Origin: Gordoniibacillus kamchatkensis
GTDB taxonomy: Bacteria > Bacillota > Bacilli > Paenibacillales > NBRC-103111
Direction: 5' to 3'
Length of the DNA: 64,000 bases
Assembly: GCF_000829455.1 (NCBI RefSeq)
Contig: NZ_JXAK01000043.1
Coordinates: forward strand, 1-64,000
How positions within the stretch are numbered: position 1 is the first letter of the stretch; every line of letters starts with the position of its first letter. The translations under genes and the position numbers were made by a program. This document shows positions 51,853 through 60,608 of the stretch, piece by piece. The notes beneath the pieces were generated by a model. The model ran no database searches. It had not been told where the DNA came from and worked only from the letters and a program-made list of their open reading frames with translations.

Positions 51853-52575
51853 CTACAGCACTTTGGATAAAAAGAGCTTCGTTCTCTCGTTCTGCGGGCT
51901 GACGAACATCTCGCCCGGTTTCCCTTCTTCGACGACCATTCCATTATCCATGAAAATAACCCGGTCCGCCACCTCTCTCGCGAACCCCATTTCATGGGTA
52001 ACGATGATCATCGTCATGCCTTCCTTCGCCAGCTGCCGCATGACCTGCAGCACTTCTCCGACCATCTCCGGATCGAGTGCGGAGGTCGGCTCGTCGAACA
52101 GCATGACGTGCGGCTCCATCGCCAGCGCGCGGGCGATGGCTACCCGCTGCTGCTGACCTCCTGACAAGCTGCGCGGATACGCATCGGCTTTGTCAGTCAG
52201 CCCGACCTTCTTCAGCAATTCGCGAGCCAGAATCCCCGACTCCGTCTTCGATTTGCGGTTCAGCTTCGTCGGCGCGAGCGTGATGTTCTCCAGTGCCGTC
52301 ATATGCGGGAACAAGTTGAACTGCTGGAACACCATGCCCATTTTGCGACGGAACTTATTGATGTCCGTTCGGGGATCGAGCAGGTTCTCGCCTTCGACCC
52401 AAACGTCCCCCGAGGTAGGTGTCTCCATAAGATTAAGACAACGGAGCAGCGTGCTTTTTCCCGAACCGGACGGCCCGATGATGCAGACGACCTCCTGCCG
52501 TTCGACCTGAATAGAAATGTTCTTCAGCACTTCATGATCGCCGAATGATTTGCTTAGCCTTTTGACCGTAATCAT
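51853..52575 (-). CDS. Polar amino-acid ABC transporter ATPase (GlnQ type)
   Basis: A 240-residue ATPase with Walker A 'GPSGSGKST', Q-loop '[17 protein letters not shown]', signature '[17 protein letters not shown]', Walker B '[16 protein letters not shown]' and H-loop '[13 protein letters not shown]'. It powers the PAAT importer with the permease (4-bp overlap) and the binding lipoprotein upstream. The GntR gene follows after 214 bp. Confidence 0.95.
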   Translation of the reverse strand: MITVKRLSKSFGDHEVLKNISIQVERQEVVCIIGPSGSGKSTLLRCLNLMETPTSGDVWVEGENLLDPRTDINKFRRKMGMVFQQFNLFPHMTALENITLAPTKLNRKSKTESGILARELLKKVGLTDKADAYPRSLSGGQQQRVAIARALAMEPHVMLFDEPTSALDPEMVGEVLQVMRQLAKEGMTMIIVTHEMGFAREVADRVIFMDNGMVVEEGKPGEMFVSPQNERTKLFLSKVL

Positions 52576-53225
52576 GAAACCGCCACCTTCTTCTCCACCC
52601 AGCGGGACGCAACAGTCAAGGCGTAATTGATGATGAAATACATCAGGCCTACCAAGGTCAGGATTTCAAATGACTTAAAATTCATCGCATAGATGGACTG
52701 CCCCTCCATCGTCAGTTCCGCGACCCCAATGACCGACAGCATCGAAGTATCCTTGATGCCGATAATGAACTGGTTAATGAAGGCCGGAGTCATGCGTCGT
52801 ACGGCCTGCGGCAGTATGATGAGCCGCATGGCGACGGCGTACGAAAAACCGAGCGAACGGCCCGCCTCCATCTGGCCGCGGTCGATCGACTCGATCCCCG
52901 CCCGGAACACTTCGGCCAGATAGGCGCCGATATTGATGCTTACCGCAAAAATACCCGCCGCAAGTGGGGAGAAGTTAACATGGAACACGGTCGGCAATCC
53001 GAAGTAAATAAACAGAATCTGGATCAGCAGCGGCGTTCCACGAATCAGGTTGATATAGGCGGCGGCAACGCTGCGCAGGATGACATTGCCCGAGATCCGC
53101 ATCAAACCCGCGAACAAGCCGATAATCGTAGCCAACACGAGTGACGCGAGCGCAATTAGCACTGTGTAAGACAAGCCTTTCAGGAGCGTCGGCAACGCAT
53201 CCGACATTACTCCCCAAAACTCCAT
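52572..53225 (-). CDS. Polar amino-acid ABC transporter permease
   Basis: A permease of 217 residues with about five helices. The EAA-like loop is '[20 protein letters not shown]', followed by '[20 protein letters not shown]', the classic HisM/GlnP pattern. AAAGGGGAGACATCGGT sets the start at ATG 53225; an upstream in-frame ATG at 53264 lacks such a site. It probably works as a homodimer since only one permease is encoded. Confidence 0.92.
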   Translation of the reverse strand: MEFWGVMSDALPTLLKGLSYTVLIALASLVLATIIGLFAGLMRISGNVILRSVAAAYINLIRGTPLLIQILFIYFGLPTVFHVNFSPLAAGIFAVSINIGAYLAEVFRAGIESIDRGQMEAGRSLGFSYAVAMRLIILPQAVRRMTPAFINQFIIGIKDTSMLSVIGVAELTMEGQSIYAMNFKSFEILTLVGLMYFIINYALTVASRWVEKKVAVS

Positions 53226-53287
53226 ACCGATGTCTCCCCTTTGCTGGAAAGAAAAACTAGCCAATTGTGCCCGTTTTTTAAGCCTGT

Positions 53288-54118
53288 TTATTTTGTGCCG
53301 AAATAGCTGTCATATAATTTTTGATAGGCGCCGTTCTCCCGAACTTTTTTCAAGCCGTCGTTAAGTTTGTTCAGCAGGTCTGTCTTCCCTTTCACGACTG
53401 CGATCGCGGCATCTTCATTCGTCAGTTTGTCACCAACGATGCGGAGCTTCGCTTTGTCGCCCTCCTGCTTCAGCTTGTACGCCACAGCCGGGAAGTCGAT
53501 GACGAGCGCGTCGGCGTTGCCGCTTTCGACGTCCAGGTACAACGTATCGCTCGACTGCAGCAGGCGCTGTTTGGCGCCGTATTGCTGAGCCAGCTTCTCC
53601 GTCACGCCGACTCCTTCCGTTCCTTGCGTGGCGCTGACCGTCTTGCCCTTAAGGTCCTCCATCTTCTGAATGGGACCGTCCTTCTTCACGACAAGGGCAT
53701 AGCCTGCAGAAAAATACGTTTCCGTGAAATCGACGACTTTCTTGCGGTCCTCACGGGCGCCGATGAACGAGATGGCGGCATCGACCTGCTTGGCCTGCAG
53801 TGCCGGGATGATGCCGTCAAACTTCATTTCTTTCCATTCCACTTTCAGGTTCTCTTCCTTCGCGATCAGTTCCATGAGCTCGATGTCGAAGCCGGTTAAC
53901 TTACCATCCTTTTTAAAGTCGAACGGGGGGAAGTTGTTGATCGCGGCGACGCTAATAGTCGTAGATGCCGATTGCGCCGATTGCCCCGCTTGGCTCGGAG
54001 CCGCAGTTCCTGCCGGTGTGGCGTCTTTGCCGCTGCAAGCTCCCAGTGCGAGAACGATCAAACCCGAAATCAACGTCATTGCGGTAAAGCGTTTGGCCTT
54101 TCCATGCTTTGTCATCAT
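53288..54118 (-). CDS. Amino-acid-binding lipoprotein of the ABC transporter
   Basis: A 276-residue periplasmic-binding-type protein (family 3). The signal peptide ends in lipobox LALGAC (Cys about 26), then a Ser/Ala/Gln linker and the domain: 'FPPFDFKKDGKLTGFDIELM', 'KFDGIIPALQAKQVDAAIS', 'YFSAGYALVVKKDGPI' and 'DALVIDFPAVAYKL'. Start at ATG 54118 after AGAGGTGTGCC; a long upstream frame is rejected since it would bury the signal. First gene of the operon behind the promoter at 54185-54236. Confidence 0.92.
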   Translation of the reverse strand: MMTKHGKAKRFTAMTLISGLIVLALGACSGKDATPAGTAAPSQAGQSAQSASTTISVAAINNFPPFDFKKDGKLTGFDIELMELIAKEENLKVEWKEMKFDGIIPALQAKQVDAAISFIGAREDRKKVVDFTETYFSAGYALVVKKDGPIQKMEDLKGKTVSATQGTEGVGVTEKLAQQYGAKQRLLQSSDTLYLDVESGNADALVIDFPAVAYKLKQEGDKAKLRIVGDKLTNEDAAIAVVKGKTDLLNKLNDGLKKVRENGAYQKLYDSYFGTK

Positions 54119-54184
54119 CAGGCACACCTCTGCAATTGGAATTTGGGATAACGTTTGATAGCGGTTTCGTATACGATTAAGACA

Positions 54185-54236
54185 ATAGTACAGTCTGAAT
54201 GAGAGCGTTGTCAATAACATATGATACTAAGTATTA
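54185..54236 (-). promoter_or_regulatory. Promoter and operator box of the amino-acid transporter operon
   Basis: On the minus strand: palindrome ATACTTAGTAT (54234-54224), TTGACA (54214-54209), 18-bp spacer, TACTAT (54190-54185). The palindrome centre is 15 bp before TTGACA, exactly as in the dapL-patA promoter. The shared part ends ATATGTTATTGACAAC in both. Confidence 0.85.
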
Positions 54237-54288
54237 ATAATTTGTATTCAATTGTTACTACCTGTCGATAATGATGCCGAGCCCACTT

Positions 54289-54326
54289 AAAAAATGGGCG
54301 GCCTGACTATGGAGGTCAGGTCGCCC
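54289..54326 (-). terminator. Terminator of the aldo/keto reductase remnant
   Basis: On the minus strand GGGCGACCTGAC pairs with GTCAGGCCGCCC (one mismatch) and is followed by six T. It lies 25 bp after the remnant's last codon, where the intact gene's terminator would be. Confidence 0.75.
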
Positions 54327-54350
54327 AACAGACTCATGCTACTATAATTC

Positions 54351-54546
54351 TTATGGTTGTTCCGTCGCGGAAAACTCATCACCCCGCCGGCGGCAGTTGT
54401 CGCTCGCGCCGCAGTCGGGGTGTCGTCTTATACACGCTATAGCTGCATTCGTCGCCTTCCTGCGTTTTTCCAGACGCTTAGTCCGAGCTCGGCATCTTTA
54501 TGCCGTTGTTCAGCGTCAGGCCGACTTTAAGCGGTTGATGTGTCAT
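54351..54546 (-). pseudogene. Remnant of an aldo/keto reductase (YvgN/YtbE type) with internal deletion and frameshifts
   Basis: ATG 54546 begins 'MTHQPLKVGLTLNNGIKMP', the standard N-terminus of this AKR group. One added base then gives 'QLGLSVWK' and one removed base gives 'TQEGDE', after which homology stops. A short tail 'DEFSATEQP' and TAA (54353-54351) may be the old C-terminus. Roughly 220 residues, including the catalytic tetrad, are gone. The terminator of the original gene is still in place. Confidence 0.65.
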
Positions 54547-54608
54547 CTTCGCTTCATCCATAGCCAGCATTATGCGGATACCATTTTATCATAAGCGCCC
54601 GCCAATCC

Positions 54609-54661
54609 AAAAATGCAAAACCCGCCTCCGGGCGTTCGCGCGCGCCCTTGGTGCGGGTTTT
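54609..54661 (-). terminator. Terminator of the 54691-54948 gene
   Basis: On the minus strand AAAACCCGC pairs with GCGGGTTTT around a GC-rich loop, 30 bp after the stop codon, followed by a T-rich tail. Confidence 0.75.
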
Positions 54662-54690
54662 CGATTGCGATTGCTGCGTGCTTTGCGTGC

Positions 54691-54948
54691 TTATTGCAAG
54701 CTTTGCAAATCTTCCTTCTCCTCCGCCAGCGTTTGCTGCGCCAGCTCCAGACCGTTGTTGTGCGTATGCCCTTTTGCTTGCTCCACGGATCGCTCCGCTT
54801 TCCCCAGAGCGTTCTCGGCCTGCTCGATCATCTGCTCCGTAGGATGCGTCTGCGCCTGATTGACGGCGTGGCGCAGCTTCTCCACGGACTGCTGCGCCTG
54901 CGACACCGGATTTTGCGACTGCAGGCTGGACTCCTTCAATTCGGCCAT
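54691..54948 (-). CDS. Small coiled-coil protein
   Basis: An 85-residue hydrophilic protein, very rich in Gln, Glu and Ala, without Cys or Trp, and helical throughout ('SQAQQSVEKLRHAVNQAQ', 'MIEQAENALGKAERSVEQAK', 'LAQQTLAEEKEDLQSLQ'). It looks like a small spore or stress coiled coil, but I know no named family. GGGAGGAGGAACGAAGCCT precedes ATG 54948, and a terminator follows, so a real monocistronic gene is likely. Confidence 0.72.
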   Translation of the reverse strand: MAELKESSLQSQNPVSQAQQSVEKLRHAVNQAQTHPTEQMIEQAENALGKAERSVEQAKGHTHNNGLELAQQTLAEEKEDLQSLQ

Positions 54949-55096
54949 AGGCTTCGTTCCTCCTCCCGGTATGCGGTTCGGGTTTCCGTTACATTGTGAG
55001 GAATAATCGGCCGTTTTATGCACAGCGGGCCATATATGCCAGGGCAGGTGCATTCCCGAACTGAAACGCTTTAAATGCGAACCGTCAGGGCAGCAT

Positions 55097-56749
55097 TCAA
55101 AAAATGCGCATATCCTGCGTCCATACCCGCTCGTCGTCGTTCGCGTCGCGAACCGTAAGCTCCACCCGCCATTTGCCGGGGAACGGCAAGTACGGCCCTT
55201 CCGTCAGGAAAGCGGTCAGGCTCGCCCCGGGCCGCACTTTCCGCGCATCGGTCTCCACCCGCTCCAGCGGCACTTCGATCGGCGCGACTTCGGGGTGGCT
55301 GAGCGGCTTCAGCTTCATCTGCACGAGCTTCACAGCCGGCTTCGCGTTATCTTGCGTAATATAGACGGCGAACTGATTCGGCGCGGCGCCCGGTACGTTC
55401 GGCGTTATCGATACGGTGCGCGCCACCCCGGGCTCCTGCGTCTTCCAGTTCAGCGGCGCATTTTGCGGTGTCGGCGACAAATAGGTGAAGATGCCGACAA
55501 CGCCGACGATAGCGAGCATGAGCGCAATATCCGCTTGCAGCCAAGCGTGCAGGCGCCGGTCGTCTTCACGGCGCCGCATCATTCGCCGCAGCTTCGCTCC
55601 TGTAGCGACGACGAGCGCCACGAGTCCCAGCTTCGCAAGCAGCCAGAGGCCCCAACCCGTAAACACGAGGTCTGTCAGCTTCGGAACGTAACGGAACACA
55701 AGCAGCGAACCGGTGACCGCCAACACGGCGACGCTGTAGAGCGCCGCCCGCGAGAAGCGCGGGAGGAACGCCCGCACTGCTTCCGGGTGGCGCCGGTACA
55801 GCACGGCCACGATGCCGAGGCCTCCAGCCCAAAGCGTGCCTGCGGCCAGATGCAGCACATCCGGCACAACCGCGCTCCATACCGGCGATGCGGCGAGCGG
55901 GTGGCCGGCCAGCGCCTTGGCGACCAGCGCGGCCGCAATCCAGGCCGCCTCCATTGCCCTGTTGCGGCCGGTGATGATGTAAGCGGCCAACGACACCGCC
56001 GCGAGAGCAAGCCACGACCAGCCGGCGGAAGTGCGGAACCAAAGGTCGCTAATATTGCTCCACGTTATGTCCCCGACGGCATCAATCGTCTGCAGCGCGA
56101 TCGTCTCCAGCACAAACAGCGCGTTCAGGTGGCGCCAGTAACGGAGCCATCTGCCATAGCGCATCGCGGCGTCCTCGTCGCTTTGCAGCGGCACGTACGG
56201 CTTCCACCACAGCCATCCGAGCAGCATGAGGAAGAAGAAATAGTGCAGCATTCTGAAGCTGTAGACGGTTTCGAGGTGTTTATGGCCGAGCTCTACGGCT
56301 TCCGTCGTTCCGGTTGGCTTGCCGATCGTCAGCACATACGATTCGGCAACGGGATGTCCATCGGCGGAAATGATATGGTAGCTGACCGTGTACAAGCCGT
56401 CCGCCAGCTTCGGCAGCTCGACGCTGATCTGCCGCTGGTCCTGGCTCATGACGGCGGGTGGTGTGATCACCTTGGCCCCTTTTTCATCAATGACCGTAAT
56501 CGAATACAGCTCTTTCTCGAGCCGCTCGTTGAACGTGAGCCGAATGCGTTCCGGGGCGGCGGCTACCGTGCTGTTCGGGGCCGGCACTGCCTCGGTCAGC
56601 ACCGAGTGGGCCGCCGCCTCGCGGCCTGGCCAGCACAACAGAGCCGCCGCCAGCACGACAGTCAGCAGCAAAACCGTTAATGCGCGCACGCGTATGCCGC
56701 GGCCCGGCAGCGCATACGCAGCTTTCCTTTCTCGCCCGCTTGTCCGCAT
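55097..56749 (-). CDS. ycnJ: Copper resistance protein, CopC-CopD fusion (YcnJ type)
   Basis: A 550-residue membrane protein. After an N-terminal signal helix comes a CopC domain whose first mature residues are 'AHSVLTEAVPAPNS', placing a copper-binding His at the N-terminus, with the second His in 'HIISADGHPVAESYVLTIG'. Then eight or so helices of a CopD domain, including 'HLAAGTLWAGGLGIVAVLYR', and a C-terminal extracellular domain ('PGKWRVELTVRDANDDERVW'). It takes up or buffers copper across the membrane, as YcnJ does. AGGAGGTGATCGGTT precedes ATG 56749. No YcnI or YcnK gene is next to it. Confidence 0.9.
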   Translation of the reverse strand: MRTSGRERKAAYALPGRGIRVRALTVLLLTVVLAAALLCWPGREAAAHSVLTEAVPAPNSTVAAAPERIRLTFNERLEKELYSITVIDEKGAKVITPPAVMSQDQRQISVELPKLADGLYTVSYHIISADGHPVAESYVLTIGKPTGTTEAVELGHKHLETVYSFRMLHYFFFLMLLGWLWWKPYVPLQSDEDAAMRYGRWLRYWRHLNALFVLETIALQTIDAVGDITWSNISDLWFRTSAGWSWLALAAVSLAAYIITGRNRAMEAAWIAAALVAKALAGHPLAASPVWSAVVPDVLHLAAGTLWAGGLGIVAVLYRRHPEAVRAFLPRFSRAALYSVAVLAVTGSLLVFRYVPKLTDLVFTGWGLWLLAKLGLVALVVATGAKLRRMMRRREDDRRLHAWLQADIALMLAIVGVVGIFTYLSPTPQNAPLNWKTQEPGVARTVSITPNVPGAAPNQFAVYITQDNAKPAVKLVQMKLKPLSHPEVAPIEVPLERVETDARKVRPGASLTAFLTEGPYLPFPGKWRVELTVRDANDDERVWTQDMRIF

Positions 56750-56826
56750 AACCGATCACCTCCTGTCTAGCCTAACCTAAACCGCGTCGCTTCAGAGGCG
56801 GAACTGGTCTCGCTCCCGGCCGCCGG

Positions 56827-57675
56827 CTACAGCTCGAACAGTTCAAGCTGTCCCGGCGCCTCGCCCGCATAAGAGAGGCCGAGCAGCGCCATCATCTGTC
56901 TGGCGTTCGGCACCGCGTCGCCGCCGGAATTGTTGTTGAACAGCAAGCAGACGTGCCGCGACTGCCGCTGCAGCTCTGCGAGCCGCTCCGCCCATTCGCT
57001 CAGCTCGGCCTCCGAATAGCGGTACAGACAGCGCACCTGGCGCCGGTTCGGACCTTTGTCGACCCAGCCTGCCGCGTTGCGGCCGTGGAAGCGAACGATC
57101 GTCAGCTCCGGATGCGTCGCCTGCGGCACGATCGGGATCGAGCCTTCCCCGGCCTGCGGCTCGTCGCATACGGCGTGAATCCAGCCTTCGCGTTCCATAA
57201 AAGCCAGCGTCTTGTCCGCCATGTCCGGCGTAAACCAGCTGCGGTGGCGGAACTCCAGCGCCGCGGGCATATCGCCGAGCAGCTCCTTGGTCGCCCGCAG
57301 CACGTTTACGTTCTCGCGCGTGCAATCGAACCAAGGCGGATATTGGAACAGCAGCGCCACCAGCTTGCCAGCCCGGCGCAGAGGCTCAACCGAAGCCAGG
57401 TACGACCGAAACAGCTCTGCCCGCTCGGCGACCGTTTCGCTGCTCCGGTCGTGGCCCGTCAGCCGCGAGTACGCCTTCACAATAAAGCCGAAATCGGCCG
57501 GCACCTCAGCCGCCCACCGGGCATACGTCTCCGGACGCAAGATGGCGTAATACGCGCTGTCGACTTCGACAATCGGAAAATGGCGCCCATAGACGCGCAA
57601 TCTGTCCTTCTGCGCCACTCCGCCCGCATAGAGCGCTTCATGCTCGGCCCAGCCCGTCACTCCGACGCGGATCAC
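56827..57675 (-). CDS. DUF72 (YecE-like) protein
   Basis: A 282-residue TIM-barrel-like DUF72 protein. Landmarks: 'IRVGVTGWAEHEALYAGG', 'HFPIVEVDSAYYAILRPETY', 'FGFIVKAYSRLTGHD', 'LVALLFQYPPWFDC', 'ALEFRHRSWFTPDM', 'VRFHGRNAAGW' and 'LLFNNNSGGDAVPNARQM'. Function unproven. It stands between the copper protein and glyS and reads in the same direction as both. Confidence 0.9.
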   Translation of the reverse strand: MIRVGVTGWAEHEALYAGGVAQKDRLRVYGRHFPIVEVDSAYYAILRPETYARWAAEVPADFGFIVKAYSRLTGHDRSSETVAERAELFRSYLASVEPLRRAGKLVALLFQYPPWFDCTRENVNVLRATKELLGDMPAALEFRHRSWFTPDMADKTLAFMEREGWIHAVCDEPQAGEGSIPIVPQATHPELTIVRFHGRNAAGWVDKGPNRRQVRCLYRYSEAELSEWAERLAELQRQSRHVCLLFNNNSGGDAVPNARQMMALLGLSYAGEAPGQLELFEL

Positions 57676-57802
57676 GACTCCCAGCCCCTTCCTGCCTTTA
57701 ATCTCCCTTCTTCATCGCCAGCAGCCGCTCCGAGGCCGCCGTCATCGCCTTACCCCCCCGCAGCCGGCCTGCGCCCAAAAAGAGCATCGGCTCCAGGCGG
57801 CC

Positions 57803-57828
57803 AAAAAGGCAGGGATCGCTCCCTGCCT
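57803..57828 (-). terminator. Terminator of glyS
   Basis: On the minus strand GGCAGGGA and TCCCTGCC pair across GCGA and are followed by TTTTT, 12 bp after the glyS stop codon. Confidence 0.88.
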
Positions 57829-57839
57829 CTCACCCCGAC

Positions 57840-59225
57840 TTAAAACTGCAGCTTGCTCTCGATGAACGACCGCAGCTCGGCGATCGGCATTCGCGTCTGC
57901 TCCATCGTATCGCGGTCGCGCACCGTCACTTGCCCGTCCTGCTCGGACTCGAAGTCGTACGTGATACAGAACGGCGTACCGATTTCGTCGTGGCGGCGGT
58001 ACCTCTTGCCGATTGAACCGGCATCGTCGTAATCGACCATGAAATGCTTCGCCAGATCGCTGAAAATCGCCTGCGCGCCATCCGCCAGCTTCTTCGACAG
58101 AGGGAACACAGCTGCCTTGATCGGCGCCAGCGCCGGGTGCAGGTGCAGCACCGTGCGGCTGTCGTCGCCCTCCAGCTGCTGCTCCTCGTAAGCGTCGACG
58201 AGGAACGCCAGCGTCACGCGGTCGGCGCCGAGCGACGGCTCGATGCAGTACGGGATATATTTTTCGTTGCCGTTCTCCTGATCGACATAGTTGAAATCTT
58301 CGCCGGAATGCTCCATATGCTGCTTCAGGTCGTAGTCCGTCCGGTCGGCGATGCCCCATAGCTCGCCCCAGCCGAACGGGAACCGGTACTCGATGTCCGT
58401 CGTCGCGTTGGAGTAATGCGACAGCTCATCCTCGGAATGGTCGCGCAAGCGGATCGACTGTTCCTTGATGCCGAGCGCTAGCAGCCACTCCTTGCAGAAG
58501 CCGCGCCAGTACTCGAACCATTTCAGATCCTCGCCCGGCTTGCAGAAAAACTCCAGCTCCATCTGCTCGAACTCGCGCGTCCGGAACGTAAAGTTGCCCG
58601 GGGTAATTTCGTTGCGGAAGCTTTTGCCGATTTGGCCGATGCCGAACGGCAGCTTTTTGCGCATCGTGCGCTGCACGTTTTTGAAGTTGACGAAGATGCC
58701 CTGCGCCGTCTCCGGCCGGAGGTATACGGTGTTGGCGCTCGACTCCGTCACGCCCTGGAACGTTTTGAACATGAGGTTGAACTGGCGGATATCGGTCCAG
58801 TCGAACGCGCCGCAGTCCGGGCACACGATGTGATGCTCGCGGATGAGATCCATCATCTGGTCGAACGACAAGCCGTCGACGACCATCTCGATGCCTTTGG
58901 CATCGAGGGCGTTTTCGATGATTTTGTCGGCGCGGTGGCGCGCCTTGCACTGCTTGCAGTCGATCATCGGGTCGTTGAAGTTGCCGACGTGGCCGGACGC
59001 GACCCATGCCTGCGGGTTCATCAAAATCGCAGCGTCGAGGCCGACGTTGTAAGGCGACTCCTGGATGAATTTGCGCCACCAGGCGCGTTTGACGTTGTTT
59101 TTCAGCTCGACGCCGAGCGGGCCGTAGTCCCACGTGTTGGCCAAGCCTCCGTAAATTTCCGAGCCCGGGAAAATGAACCCGCGATGCTTCGCCAGCGCTA
59201 CCACTTGCTCCATTGTGACACTCAT
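57840..59225 (-). CDS. glyS: Glycyl-tRNA synthetase (alpha2 type)
   Basis: A 461-residue class II synthetase of the homodimeric (eukaryal/archaeal-like) type. Motif 1 region '[20 protein letters not shown]', motif 2 '[20 protein letters not shown]' with '[14 protein letters not shown]', motif 3 '[17 protein letters not shown]', and the anticodon domain '[15 protein letters not shown]'. ATG 59225 follows AAGGAGAGTTCAAATC. Controlled by the T-box at 59262-59515. Confidence 0.95.
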   Translation of the reverse strand: MSVTMEQVVALAKHRGFIFPGSEIYGGLANTWDYGPLGVELKNNVKRAWWRKFIQESPYNVGLDAAILMNPQAWVASGHVGNFNDPMIDCKQCKARHRADKIIENALDAKGIEMVVDGLSFDQMMDLIREHHIVCPDCGAFDWTDIRQFNLMFKTFQGVTESSANTVYLRPETAQGIFVNFKNVQRTMRKKLPFGIGQIGKSFRNEITPGNFTFRTREFEQMELEFFCKPGEDLKWFEYWRGFCKEWLLALGIKEQSIRLRDHSEDELSHYSNATTDIEYRFPFGWGELWGIADRTDYDLKQHMEHSGEDFNYVDQENGNEKYIPYCIEPSLGADRVTLAFLVDAYEEQQLEGDDSRTVLHLHPALAPIKAAVFPLSKKLADGAQAIFSDLAKHFMVDYDDAGSIGKRYRRHDEIGTPFCITYDFESEQDGQVTVRDRDTMEQTRMPIAELRSFIESKLQF

Positions 59226-59261
59226 GATTTGAACTCTCCTTCATCTGATATTCGTTCTGTA

Positions 59262-59515
59262 AAATACAAAAGCCCCCGCCCCCAGACAGGACGGTCCTGT
59301 CTAGGGACGAGAGCTGTGCGCTCCCGCGGTTCCACCCTAGTTGATGCAAAACGCCGCCGTACGGGCGTGTTTTGCACTCCCTTTGCATGCTCGTTTTGCC
59401 GCTCGGGACTGCCGTTTCCTCGGTTCCGCCGCCCGGGCTTCCACCGTCCCCGGGTCGCTGATCGGCAAGCTTGCAAGTACTATTGATCCTTCATCGCCGC
59501 TATCCGATTCGATTG
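59262..59515 (-). promoter_or_regulatory. T-box leader of glyS, specifier GGC
   Basis: On the minus strand: stem I with AGCGACCCGGG and GGTGGAAGCCCGGG, specifier region GAAAC-GGC-AGT with the Gly codon GGC at 59413-59411, T-box AGGGTGGAACCGCGGGAG (59338-59321), and a terminator made of CTAGACAGGAC and GTCCTGTCTGG plus TTTTG (about 59270-59312). It is the compact kind lacking a large stem II, as is usual for glycine T-boxes. Confidence 0.92.
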
Positions 59516-59707
59516 GCAACAGTGTACCGAAATTTTCGGCAAAATGCAACGTCCCGCGGCAAAACCGGGCTGGGGCGTCCGCCCCGGCCGGTCTGATCCC
59601 GTGTTCCCGTCTGCGGCTGGCCCAGTTTGGCGAACAGACGATTGAAGCGGCCGCTGATGCAGCACGACAAGTTAGCATGCAGCGTGCGCCGCGTCGGGCT
59701 GCTCCAA

Positions 59708-60403
59708 CTACCGGGGAAGCCGGGTCATGCCGAACTGCTCGGACAATCCTTCCCATCCGGTGTCGGTTACGCGCACTGCCCTGTTACCCGGCAATTTTTC
59801 GATCCATCCCAGTTCAAACAGCCGTCTCGTCAGCGCGGCCCCCAAGCTTCCCGCCAAATGGTGCCGGCGTTCGCTCCAATCCAAACATGGCCGGGCAAAA
59901 TGACGGCGGCTCTTGGCGTTCTCTTCGACGCCCACCCCGATCGCCTGCAGTTTCATTTTTCCCGATGCGTTCAAAACAAACTCCTCCCCGGATTTCTCCA
60001 GCAGCTTCAATTCGAGAAGTTTGTCTGTCAGCGCGACCCCGACTTGGCCTGCCAAATGGTCGTAACAAGTACGCGCATATTGCAAAGCTTTGAGCCGATC
60101 CGATTCCCGCAGCGACCGAACGGGCTTCGCGGGAGCAATTGCTTGCAGCGCCTCCAAGGCGTGTGCGACCTCGCTGCCGGCCAATCGGAAATATTTGTGC
60201 CGGCCGTAAGACTCCTGGATAATGAGGCCGCCTTCCACCAGCTTCGCAAGGTGCGAGCTGGCCGTCTGCGGCGAAATCCTGGCTGCGCCGGCCAATTCGC
60301 CGGCGGGCAATGCTTTTCCCCCAAGCAGACTAACAAGCATTGCGATGCGGGAAGGTTCGCCGATGAGCGAGGCGATCTCCGCAATGTTCGGGCTTGAATT
60401 CAT
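59708..60403 (-). CDS. ArsR-family winged-helix regulator
   Basis: A 231-residue regulator. The N-terminal ArsR-type HTH spans residues 5-80 ('ASLIGEPSRIAMLVSLLGGK', 'ARISPQTASSHLAKLVEGGL', 'YGRHKYFRLAG'). The long C-terminal half includes 'ARTCYDHLAGQVGVALTDKL' and 'RPCLDWSERRHHLAGSLGAA', a Cys/His-containing pattern shared by YdfF-like regulators. GGGAGGCTGGACGAG sets the start at ATG 60403. It is divergent from the EamA transporter, its likely target. Confidence 0.9.
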   Translation of the reverse strand: MNSSPNIAEIASLIGEPSRIAMLVSLLGGKALPAGELAGAARISPQTASSHLAKLVEGGLIIQESYGRHKYFRLAGSEVAHALEALQAIAPAKPVRSLRESDRLKALQYARTCYDHLAGQVGVALTDKLLELKLLEKSGEEFVLNASGKMKLQAIGVGVEENAKSRRHFARPCLDWSERRHHLAGSLGAALTRRLFELGWIEKLPGNRAVRVTDTGWEGLSEQFGMTRLPR

Positions 60404-60482
60404 CTCGTCCAGCCTCCCGGAAAATATGCCGAGCACACTTGTTAAACATTCACACTTCGATCATAACCGAAATGTCTCTGCG

Positions 60483-60494
60483 ATACAATTGTAT
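60483..60494. promoter_or_regulatory. Palindrome between the ArsR regulator and EamA genes
   Basis: ATACAATTGTAT is a perfect 12-bp palindrome that overlaps TATAAA on the plus strand in the 205-bp divergent region, a plausible operator for the ArsR-type protein. Confidence 0.4.
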
Positions 60495-60608
60495 AAAAGA
60501 GAGCCGGACTTCCATTCCGCACGGCTCCTTGTTATGATGTTGGAACAAGGTTTTTCGGAATGGGCGTCCCGGAGTTCGGGATCGGTATGATGGGAGGAAG
60601 GGATTGCT

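Noticed and set aside
55295-56680. 461-codon plus-strand frame opposite the CopC-CopD gene
   Set aside because: Shadow with no recognisable domain; the minus strand has clear CopC and CopD features.
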